62,555 nucleotides of DNA from NCBI GenBank assembly GCA_026415195.1, contig JAOAHO010000007.1:13822-76376 (forward strand). The letters run 5' to 3'. The stretch is from Bacteroidia bacterium (GTDB lineage: Bacteria > Bacteroidota > Bacteroidia > B-17B0 > Aurantibacillaceae). A program made the translations under genes and the position numbers. The notes below the pieces were generated by a model, which saw nothing but the letters and a program-made list of their open reading frames with translations, ran no database searches and had not been told where the DNA came from. Below are positions 34,496 to 41,899 of the stretch, in pieces. Every line of letters starts with the position of its first letter. The first letter of the stretch is position 1.

Positions 34496-35710
34496 ATGAA
34501 GCCCGCCGACAATATTGCTTTGGCTTTTCAGTCCCTTTCCAATCATAAGCAACGAGCTGTGATCACCATATTGATCATCAGTATCGGCATCATGGCTTTG
34601 GTGGGCATTTTCTCGGCCATTGAGGCGCTTCGTAGAAGCGTGGAGATCAATTTTTCCGAAGCCGGATCCAACACCTTCAACATCGAGCCTCTTTGGCAAG
34701 GACGAGGCCGTTTCCGAACTAACCGATTGATAACCTATCGGGAAGCTATGGAATTTAAAAAAAAATTTTCTTCTAAAGCAGTAGTATGCATAAAGGTAAC
34801 GGCTTTAGGAAATGCATTGCTGCGTTTTGAAAACAAGAAAACCAATCCGAATGTTGAGGTTATCGGTACCGATGAAAATTATTTATTGGTAAATGCCGCT
34901 ACTTTAGAGCAAGGAAGGATGTTTTCCGGAGAAGAGGCCTTCTCGGGCAGACCGGTGGCCATTATTGGTAAGGAAATCAAAAGTTTTCTTTTTGGTAATT
35001 TACCTTGCTTACATCGCACGGTTCAGTTTGGAAATGTCAAATTCAGGGTTATTGGTGTATTGGAATCGAAAGGTTCAGGAATGGGCTTTGGCATGGATCG
35101 CAGCATGATTATACCCATCAGTGTGGCCCGCCAGTATTTCATCAAAACCAATACAAATTATGACATATCGTGCATCAGTCCTTCTCTGAGTGAAATGAAT
35201 CCGTTAATGGATGAAGCCACAGGATATTTCAGAAATATCCGGAAACTGAAAGTGTGGCAGGAAAACGATTTTGAAATTACCAAATCGGATAATCTGGTCA
35301 GTATTGTAATGAAGGACATTTCCATGATTACGGGAGGGGCCGCGTTTATCGGAGCCATTACGCTTTTCGGAGCCGGAATCGGCTTAATGAATATCATGTT
35401 GATATCTGTGCAAGAACGATACAGAGAAATCGGAATCAGGAAAGCAATGGGAGCCACGCGGCGGGATATTGCAATACAGTTTTTGTCGGAAAGTGTGGTG
35501 ATCGGCATTTTGGGTGGAGTCATTGGTATTGCTCTTGGAGTTTTTATAGGTAATGTGGTTTCGATTGTTTTGAATTCAGGAATATTTATTCCATGGAAAT
35601 GGGTTACTGGAGGTGTATTGTTATGTTTGGTTGTAGGAATTTTAAGCGGATGGATACCTGCACGCAGGGCTGCTTCCGTTGATCCAATCGAAAGTTTGCG
35701 TTACGAATGA
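34496..35710 (+). CDS. MacB-type ABC transporter permease (FtsX domain)
   Basis: 404 residues. N-terminal helix (~20-42), a periplasmic MacB-PCD-like domain (~45-240), and three C-terminal helices with the FtsX-family pattern (GAGIGLMNIMLISVQERYRE, IGIRKAMGATRRDI; ending AASVDPIESLRYE). It works with a separate ATPase as a mechanotransmission machine for lipoproteins, peptides or macrolides. No ATPase gene is adjacent, so the partner must lie elsewhere. Confidence 0.9.
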   Translation: MKPADNIALAFQSLSNHKQRAVITILIISIGIMALVGIFSAIEALRRSVEINFSEAGSNTFNIEPLWQGRGRFRTNRLITYREAMEFKKKFSSKAVVCIKVTALGNALLRFENKKTNPNVEVIGTDENYLLVNAATLEQGRMFSGEEAFSGRPVAIIGKEIKSFLFGNLPCLHRTVQFGNVKFRVIGVLESKGSGMGFGMDRSMIIPISVARQYFIKTNTNYDISCISPSLSEMNPLMDEATGYFRNIRKLKVWQENDFEITKSDNLVSIVMKDISMITGGAAFIGAITLFGAGIGLMNIMLISVQERYREIGIRKAMGATRRDIAIQFLSESVVIGILGGVIGIALGVFIGNVVSIVLNSGIFIPWKWVTGGVLLCLVVGILSGWIPARRAASVDPIESLRYE

Positions 35711-35778
35711 GCTTTTAAATTTTGAACAAATTTTCTTAAATTATTAAAACACTTCAAACATAGAGGGAAAAAAAATCA

Positions 35779-35786
35779 TATATTTA
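35779..35786 (+). promoter_or_regulatory. TAnnTTTG-like promoter
   Basis: TATATTTA, one mismatch to TAnnTTTG, last base 6 nt before the ATG at 35793. Confidence 0.35.
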
Positions 35787-35792
35787 CGCTTT

Positions 35793-37199
35793 ATGGACAA
35801 CTTTGGTGAGGAATTTGAGGGGAACGATATTTCTGCCCTGGTACGACGCTTCGAGCAATTGGTTTATGAAGGCAAAAACGAATACTTTGACTCTGATGAA
35901 TTATGCGACATAATTGATTTTTATTTTCAATTGTTGCACACTGAGATGGCCAATAAAGCCATTGAAATTGCCGAGGAACGTTATCCTTTTGATCCCGAGA
36001 TACAGATTCGCAAAATACGCATCCTGAGTTATGAAAATAAAACACGCGAAGCTCTCGATCTGCTGAACCGACTGGAACAAACCAATCCGAATTTTCCCGA
36101 AATCTATTTAGAGCGCGGCCATATTTATTCCCAAATGGCTCTTTTGGAACAAGCAATAGAAAATTATAAAAAGGCATTGCCTTTGTGGGATTATAAAGAT
36201 GAGATTTACTATTACATCGGTTCTGTCTTTTTTCAGATGGGGAAGTGGGATGATGCTTCCTTTTACTACAAAAAAGTTCTTAAGTTGAATCCTGATTTTG
36301 AAGAAGCCATTAATCCTTTCACGGAAGCCATGGTGCAACTTCATAAATATGATGAATGCATCAACACTTTGAATAATATACTTGACGAAAGGCCCTTTAC
36401 ATTTTCTGCATGGATTTGCCTGGCACAGGTTTATATATTGAAAGAAGATTATGACAAAGCTTTGGATGCATTGAAATACGCCGATGCTATAGATCCCGGT
36501 AATGCAGAAGTGATTTATCATAAAGCAGATTGTTATCTGAATTTGCAAATGCCCGAAAAAGCCATAGAAACATTGGATGAACTGGAAGCTAATACCGAAC
36601 AAAAGGGCGCAGAGCCCACATTGCATCTACTATATGGAGAAGCATATGAAGATTTGGGTGATTTTCAGAAGGCGCTGGTGCATTACAATAAAGCCATTCA
36701 GTCAGATCAGAATTGCGACGAAGCATGGGTGGGCATTGGAGCCGTACTGACGGAGCTTGGAAGACACTTTGAAGCCAAACATTATTTTTCAAAAGCTGTC
36801 GGAATTGATCCTTACGATGCCCAGCATTGGTATTTGTTTGCTCAATGCCTTAACCATTGCGGACAAGTGGAAGAATCCATTCAAAGTTATATCCGATCGT
36901 TGGAGTTGAGTCCTGATTTCATTGACGCCTGGGTGGAACTTTTATTAATTCTGATTCAGAATGATTATATTGAGGATGCAGAAACATATCTTGTACAAGC
37001 CATAAAGCATTTTCCCGAAGAAGCACCCTTTTATTACATGTATGCCGGTTTGTTGTTTTCCCTGAATCAAACAAGCCAGGCATTGAATTTTTTGGATAAG
37101 GCGATAGAAATAAATCCGGATCAATACGAATATCTGTTTATGGTAAATCCATCATTGATGAATCTGGAAAATGTTTTGAGCCGTATACGCAAACCCTGA
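35793..37199 (+). CDS. Tetratricopeptide repeat protein
   Basis: 468 residues, no signal peptide, cytoplasmic. At least nine TPR-type 34-residue helical hairpins, for example IYLERGHIYSQMALLEQAIE, DEIYYYIGSVFFQMGKWDDA and CDEAWVGIGAVLTELGRHFE. Scaffold for protein-protein contacts. Its stop shares one base with the start of the ComA-like gene (TGATG), so the two are translationally coupled; a role with that enzyme or with the DedA protein further down is possible but not shown. Confidence 0.9.
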   Translation: MDNFGEEFEGNDISALVRRFEQLVYEGKNEYFDSDELCDIIDFYFQLLHTEMANKAIEIAEERYPFDPEIQIRKIRILSYENKTREALDLLNRLEQTNPNFPEIYLERGHIYSQMALLEQAIENYKKALPLWDYKDEIYYYIGSVFFQMGKWDDASFYYKKVLKLNPDFEEAINPFTEAMVQLHKYDECINTLNNILDERPFTFSAWICLAQVYILKEDYDKALDALKYADAIDPGNAEVIYHKADCYLNLQMPEKAIETLDELEANTEQKGAEPTLHLLYGEAYEDLGDFQKALVHYNKAIQSDQNCDEAWVGIGAVLTELGRHFEAKHYFSKAVGIDPYDAQHWYLFAQCLNHCGQVEESIQSYIRSLELSPDFIDAWVELLLILIQNDYIEDAETYLVQAIKHFPEEAPFYYMYAGLLFSLNQTSQALNFLDKAIEINPDQYEYLFMVNPSLMNLENVLSRIRKP

Positions 37200-37990
37200 T
37201 GACCATGACGGAAAGCATCCTTGATCCTTTACCTCAGCGTGATGTCAAACCCCGTGAAAAGGGGCTTACCATGGTGATGGATAAAGGCCTTTCCCTGAGG
37301 CAGGCCGAAGGATTGTGTGAAGTGGCGGGGCATCTGATTGATTTCATCAAATTGGGCTTTGGCACTTCCATGGTTTCAAAAGGAGTGGAAGAGAAAGTAA
37401 AAATTTATCAACGTCATGGGATAAAAGTTTATGTGGGCGGAACTTTGCTCGAAGCCTTTCTTATCCGTGGGCAAATGGAGAATTACAAGAAATTCATTGG
37501 TCGTTTGGGATGCGATGCGGTGGAAGTGAGCGATGGCAGTATTACCATACGCCATGAAAAAAAATGTGAACTCATCAGGGAGTTTTCAAAAACCTATTAC
37601 GTACTGAGTGAAGTGGGAAGCAAGGAAGAGGGGGTAATCATCCATCCGAACCGTTGGTTGAACATGATGAAGGAAGAACTGAGTGCAGGTTCAAAAAAAG
37701 TGATAGCCGAAGCCCGTGAAAGCGGAACGGTGGGAATTTACCACAAAGACGGAAGCGCCCACACCATACTGATCAACCGCATTACAAGCAGCGTCAATGT
37801 GGACAATATCCTATGGGAGGCACCGCAGAAAAACCAACAAGTGTTTTTTATCAAACTGTTCGGATCAAATGTGAATTTAGGTAATATTTCACCCGATGAA
37901 GTGATACCCCTTGAAACGCTTCGTTTGGGGCTTCGGGGCGATACTTTTTTCAGCTTCCTGCCGCAGGTAAAAAAAGAAACCATATTGTAA
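37199..37990 (+). CDS. Phosphosulfolactate synthase-like enzyme (ComA)
   Basis: 263 residues. (beta/alpha)8-type enzyme of the ComA family, which adds sulfite to phosphoenolpyruvate to give phosphosulfolactate. Visible family features: PREKGLTMVMDKGLSL, DFIKLGFGTS, IKVYVGGTLLEAF, DAVEVSDGSI, and the late IKLFGSNVNLGNISPDEV. In methanogens this starts coenzyme M synthesis. The Bacteroidota role is not settled; a sulfonate such as sulfolactate or a sulfonolipid head group is a fair inference. It is second in an operon with a TPR protein upstream and rhodanese and DedA genes 6 nt apart downstream; a rhodanese could supply reduced sulfur. Confidence 0.85.
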   Translation: MTMTESILDPLPQRDVKPREKGLTMVMDKGLSLRQAEGLCEVAGHLIDFIKLGFGTSMVSKGVEEKVKIYQRHGIKVYVGGTLLEAFLIRGQMENYKKFIGRLGCDAVEVSDGSITIRHEKKCELIREFSKTYYVLSEVGSKEEGVIIHPNRWLNMMKEELSAGSKKVIAEARESGTVGIYHKDGSAHTILINRITSSVNVDNILWEAPQKNQQVFFIKLFGSNVNLGNISPDEVIPLETLRLGLRGDTFFSFLPQVKKETIL

Positions 37991-37996
37991 TAAAAT

Positions 37997-38296
37997 ATGA
38001 GGCATATTACCGTTAGTGAATTAAAGCAATGGATGGAATCGAAAAAAGATTTCCAACTGATCGATGTGAGGGAAGAATTTGAATATGAAGAGATCAACAT
38101 GGGCGGGCACCTTATCCCCCTGGCGGAACTTCCTGATCGTATGAATGAAATTGACCGCAACAAAGATGTGGTGGTGCATTGCCGAAGTGGCAAAAGAAGC
38201 CAGAATGCCATTCAATTCCTGGAATCGCATGGATATACGAACCTCTATAATCTTGAGGGAGGAATTCTGGCCTGGCTTAATGAAGGGGGAAAATAA
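37997..38296 (+). CDS. Single-domain rhodanese
   Basis: 99 residues, cytoplasmic, one complete rhodanese domain: LIDVREEFEYEEINMGG, then the active-site loop VVHCRSGKRSQ with the catalytic Cys, then GYTNLYNLEGGILAW. Sulfur transferase of GlpE/PspE type. It sits 6 nt after the ComA-like gene and 6 nt before dedA, so it may provide sulfane sulfur or sulfite for the sulfonate pathway (inference). Confidence 0.92.
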   Translation: MRHITVSELKQWMESKKDFQLIDVREEFEYEEINMGGHLIPLAELPDRMNEIDRNKDVVVHCRSGKRSQNAIQFLESHGYTNLYNLEGGILAWLNEGGK

Positions 38297-38302
38297 TTTT
38301 CG

Positions 38303-38938
38303 ATGAAAATTTTTATGGTAGAACTTTTCAAACACATCATTCACCTGGATTTTGAGTGGATTTTTTCCAACTATGGCAATTGGATATACTTTATTTTGTT
38401 CATGGTCATTTTTATCGAGACGGGACTGGTGGCCATGCCTTTCCTTCCGGGCGATTCCTTGCTGTTCACCGCAGGATTATTCGCACGCAGCGGATATTTG
38501 GATTATCCTTTGCTGATACTGCTTCTTTTTATTGCCGCGGTAGCCGGAGACAATTCCAATTACTGGATTGGGCGTACTATCGGCCTCAGGGTTTTTCAAT
38601 ATAAGTTCAGGGGTAAGCCCATTGTGAAGAAGGAATATTTGGATAAAACACACGATTTTTTCGAAAAATACGGACGGAGCGCCATTATCCTGGCCCGCTT
38701 TGTGCCTTTTGTCCGCACTTTTGCACCATTTACGGCAGGCCTGGGAAGGATGACCTATTCGGTGTATTTGCTTTTCGATATTATCGGCGGCGCCATCTGG
38801 ATAGGATCGCTGACCACGGCCGGATATTTGCTGGGGGAAGTGGAATGGATAAGAAAACACATTGATTTGGTATGTATCGGCATTGTCATCCTTTCGGTGT
38901 TGCCGATAGTGATTAAGTTTTTAAAAATGAAAAAATAG
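38303..38938 (+). CDS. DedA-family membrane protein
   Basis: 211 residues with about five to six membrane segments. Family motifs: ETGLVAMPFLPGDSLLFTAG, GDNSNYWIGRTIG and FFEKYGRSAIILARFVPFVR followed by TFAPFTAGLGRM. DedA proteins act in lipid-carrier (undecaprenyl phosphate) or phospholipid translocation. Last gene of the TPR-ComA-rhodanese-DedA operon; it converges on the TonB receptor gene 3 nt away. A second ATG (codon 5) is an alternative start. Confidence 0.92.
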   Translation: MKIFMVELFKHIIHLDFEWIFSNYGNWIYFILFMVIFIETGLVAMPFLPGDSLLFTAGLFARSGYLDYPLLILLLFIAAVAGDNSNYWIGRTIGLRVFQYKFRGKPIVKKEYLDKTHDFFEKYGRSAIILARFVPFVRTFAPFTAGLGRMTYSVYLLFDIIGGAIWIGSLTTAGYLLGEVEWIRKHIDLVCIGIVILSVLPIVIKFLKMKK

Positions 38939-38941
38939 GTT

Positions 38942-41017
38942 TTATTTAATTGTAACCCTGATCCCTGCAAAAAACCTTCTTCCCACGTTCGGGGCATACA
39001 CATAGGAAGGGTCGAACACCAGGCCGAAGGGGTTTTCGGCTGTGGGCAAGGGCTTTCCTTCGGAATTGAAAAGTACATTTTTGTCGAAGGGGTCGTGAGT
39101 GCGCGGAATCAGGAAAGGGGTGTGCTTCCAGGGCACCCAGTCAAAAATGTTTTTCACGCCTGCATATAATTCCCATCCTTTTTTGTTTTTCCACGTTAGC
39201 TGCACGTTATGCAACGAATAGAAGGGCGATTCTTCGGGGCGCGGGTCTGATTCCCCCTGCCTGGGAAGAAGCATGGGGCCATAGGCGTTGCCGGTATAAT
39301 CCAAATGCAGCCCGTGCTTGGCGGAAAGCGGAAAACTTGCATTCCACACCGCACTGAAGCGTTCCGACAGCATTTGCCTCTGGGTGATGCCGTTTTCGGT
39401 GAAGGTGTTGTCGAGAAAATTGATGCCGGCATTGAAAGAAATCCGGTTAGACAACAACAAATCCGCGCTCAGCGTAATTCCTTTGGCTTCGGCATGGCCC
39501 TGTAAATTGTCGTAGATGATTTTTTGAACATCGGTTTGGTAATCGGGCAGGATGCGGTTTTGGAAATATGTATAGAATAAGCTTCCTTCCAATTCAAGGA
39601 CACCGAAGCGTGCATAAATTTTTTTTGTGAGCGTCAGGGAAATGTTTTGGCTTCGTTCGGGCTTCAGCGCTTCTTTTATTTCCACCGTTCGTGCGCCCGT
39701 AAGCGAAGCATGTTCTTCGGTGAAAAGGTTCACCACCCGAAAGCCGGTGCCTGCATTCAGGCGCAGGAAAAGATGGTGTTTGAAATTCTTTTTGATGGCC
39801 AGCCGGGGCGAGGGGATGAATTTATGCACAGGATGAAAATCGGCCCTGAGGCCTGCCAGCATATGCCAGCTTTCATGGGGTTTGTGTTCCCATTGCACGA
39901 ATGCCGCAGGAATAAGGGCAGCATAGGGCAGATTTTTTTTATGGGAAGGATATAGGACCTCCGTAGCGACGGTGTTATCATCATAGTAATCGTAGCGGGT
40001 GGAAATTCCCGTTAAAAAATCATGTTTTTTTATTTTAAAATCGTGGTGCCACTGAAGGAAATACGTTTTCTGAACCGCATCATACAGGGTATTGCCGTAA
40101 TGGCTTTGCTGCAGGTGGTTGTTCAGCGAGAACCACAGCTGATGGTTGGCTTTGAAGGGAAGGCGGGCCGATCCGAACACTTCCCACCGCAGGGTGCGTA
40201 TGCTTTCGCCGTAGATGCTGTCGGAGCCGGCAAACGTGGGGTTCCAGCGCATATCGCCCCCCCAGCGGTATTCGGTAAAGAAGCGCCCGCCCGCATGCAC
40301 GTAGCCGTTGTTTTTTCCGAAGGCCGAAAATTTCTGAAACACCGAAATTCTTTTCTGAACAGGGAAGTCGGTGAATTGATCGCGGTTTAAATCAAGTGGG
40401 CGGTTGTAATAATGGGAATGTATGGCTGAAAGGGCATGCAGGCGGGGTGTGATGGCATATCCGGCGCCGATGTCTGCAGTGTGTTCATGAAGCGTGGTGG
40501 CCATGTAATCGAAGGTGAATTTCGGATAGGAAGAGGTTTTTTTGGTGATGAGGTTGATGATGCCTCCCATGGCTTCACTTCCGTAGAGGGATGATGCGGC
40601 GCCTTTCAGCACTTCCATGCGTTCCATCAGGGTGCGCGGTATGCCCATCAGCCCGTACACCGAAGCCAGCCCGCCAACCAGGGGCATGCCGTCTATCAGG
40701 ATCATGGTGTAGGGGCCTTCCATGCCGTTGATGTGGATGTCGCCGGTGCCGCAGATGTTGCAGTTCACCTGGGGGCGCAGGCCGCTCACCTGGCTTATGC
40801 TTTCCAGAATGTTGGGGGCGGGGTTTTTCTGAAAAAACGACGATTGAATGATTTGCAGGGGCACGGGATTATCCGACTTGCTGATTTCTTTTAAGGTGCC
40901 CGTAACGGTGATTTCTTCCAGGTTTTTTTCGCTGTTGTGGACAGCGGCAGTATCGTGCTGGCACATCAGTCGTATCAAAAACAAATTCAGAATCACAAAT
41001 CCAAATGTTTTATTCAT
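38942..41017 (-). CDS. TonB-dependent receptor, probably metal-related
   Basis: 691 residues. Signal peptide, then a plug domain (~33-150; LEEITVTGTLKEIS at the start, RMEVLKGAASSLYGSEAMGG, IINLITKK) and a 22-strand-type barrel ending in RRFFAGIRVTIK. There is no N-terminal carboxypeptidase-like domain and no SusD partner. The plug carries a CNICGTGDIHINGMEG segment with a CxxC pair at ~85-88. It is divergent from a DtxR/MntR-type repressor with a dyad operator overlapping its promoter, hence probably uptake of manganese, iron or another metal, shut off when metal is plentiful. The region is GC-richer than its surroundings. Confidence 0.87.
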   Translation of the reverse strand: MNKTFGFVILNLFLIRLMCQHDTAAVHNSEKNLEEITVTGTLKEISKSDNPVPLQIIQSSFFQKNPAPNILESISQVSGLRPQVNCNICGTGDIHINGMEGPYTMILIDGMPLVGGLASVYGLMGIPRTLMERMEVLKGAASSLYGSEAMGGIINLITKKTSSYPKFTFDYMATTLHEHTADIGAGYAITPRLHALSAIHSHYYNRPLDLNRDQFTDFPVQKRISVFQKFSAFGKNNGYVHAGGRFFTEYRWGGDMRWNPTFAGSDSIYGESIRTLRWEVFGSARLPFKANHQLWFSLNNHLQQSHYGNTLYDAVQKTYFLQWHHDFKIKKHDFLTGISTRYDYYDDNTVATEVLYPSHKKNLPYAALIPAAFVQWEHKPHESWHMLAGLRADFHPVHKFIPSPRLAIKKNFKHHLFLRLNAGTGFRVVNLFTEEHASLTGARTVEIKEALKPERSQNISLTLTKKIYARFGVLELEGSLFYTYFQNRILPDYQTDVQKIIYDNLQGHAEAKGITLSADLLLSNRISFNAGINFLDNTFTENGITQRQMLSERFSAVWNASFPLSAKHGLHLDYTGNAYGPMLLPRQGESDPRPEESPFYSLHNVQLTWKNKKGWELYAGVKNIFDWVPWKHTPFLIPRTHDPFDKNVLFNSEGKPLPTAENPFGLVFDPSYVYAPNVGRRFFAGIRVTIK

Positions 41018-41026
41018 AAAAAATTA

Positions 41027-41057
41027 AATGTTAGATAAACCTAACATTACAAAAATA
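41027..41057. promoter_or_regulatory. DtxR/MntR-type operator with TonB-receptor promoter
   Basis: AATGTTAG (41027-41034), six bases, CTAACATT (41041-41048): a perfect 8-bp dyad with the TTAG...CTAA core seen in DtxR-family operators. The receptor's -7 box TATTTTTG lies at 41057-41050 on the minus strand, so the dyad covers the expected transcription start. It lies between the receptor and the regulator gene and may control both. Confidence 0.75.
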
Positions 41058-41100
41058 CTCATTTTTTACTTAATTTTAGCTTCAGCAAATTGCAAACTGA

Positions 41101-41820
41101 ATGAAGCCCCGTCCTTTGAGTTATCAGGAGGAAAATTACCTGAAGGCCGTTTTGAAAATATCGGAAGGCCGGGGGAAGAAGGATGCCGGCATTTTGGAAC
41201 TTTCCAGGGCTTTGGGAGTGAAGCCCCCCACGGCACATCAGATGCTGAAGAAGCTGAAGGAAAAAAAGCTGGTGCTTTTTGAAAAATACGGCAAGGTGAT
41301 GCTTTCGGCCGGGGGAAGGAAAGCGGCCATGGCCCTTGTGCGCAAGCACCGCATCTGGGAAACCTTCCTGCACGATGTGTTGAAATTTTCGTGGGACGAG
41401 GTGCACGAGTTGGCGGAATACCTGGAGCATATCCCTTCGGATGAAATCATCAACCGCCTGGAAAAACTTCTGGGTAATCCGAAGTTCGATCCGCACGGCG
41501 ACCCTATTCCCGACGTAGGGGGCAATGTGAGGCCGGCCTTTCGCAAAACCTTAAGCATGGGTACGCCGGGAAGGAATTACCACCTGGTGGCCGTGAGCGA
41601 CAGCCATCAGTCGTTGTTGCAATTCATGAGCAAATACAATCTGAAGATTAACGATAAGATCAAATACGTATCGGAACTGGGCCTCGACGGCATGGGCGTG
41701 ATACGGGTAAGGAACAAAAACATCACGGTGGGCAGCACCTTCATGCATGAGGTGAAGGTGGTGTGCGAACAATGCATGAAAAAATGCAAATGCCCGGATG
41801 AAGTTTGGTGTGTGGTGTAA
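41101..41820 (+). CDS. DtxR/MntR-family metal-dependent repressor
   Basis: 239 residues. N-terminal winged helix (~1-65; NYLKAVLKISEG, ALGVKPPTAHQMLKKL), a metal-binding dimerisation domain (~70-140, RKHRIWETFLHDVLKF, VHELAEYLEHI), and a C-terminal FeoA/SH3-like domain (~165-215). The last 18 residues contain five Cys (222, 225, 229, 231, 237) in a CxxCxxxCxC...C pattern that I do not associate with ordinary MntR. This may be an extra metal or redox site. It is divergent from the TonB receptor with a shared dyad. Start ATG 41101; no strong promoter box. Confidence 0.88.
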   Translation: MKPRPLSYQEENYLKAVLKISEGRGKKDAGILELSRALGVKPPTAHQMLKKLKEKKLVLFEKYGKVMLSAGGRKAAMALVRKHRIWETFLHDVLKFSWDEVHELAEYLEHIPSDEIINRLEKLLGNPKFDPHGDPIPDVGGNVRPAFRKTLSMGTPGRNYHLVAVSDSHQSLLQFMSKYNLKINDKIKYVSELGLDGMGVIRVRNKNITVGSTFMHEVKVVCEQCMKKCKCPDEVWCVV

Positions 41821-41899
41821 ATAATTTTGTTAAAAATAAAATTTAATCATTTTTTTGATCAGATTTTTCGAATTAAATAAAAATGGTTGTAATGAGTTT

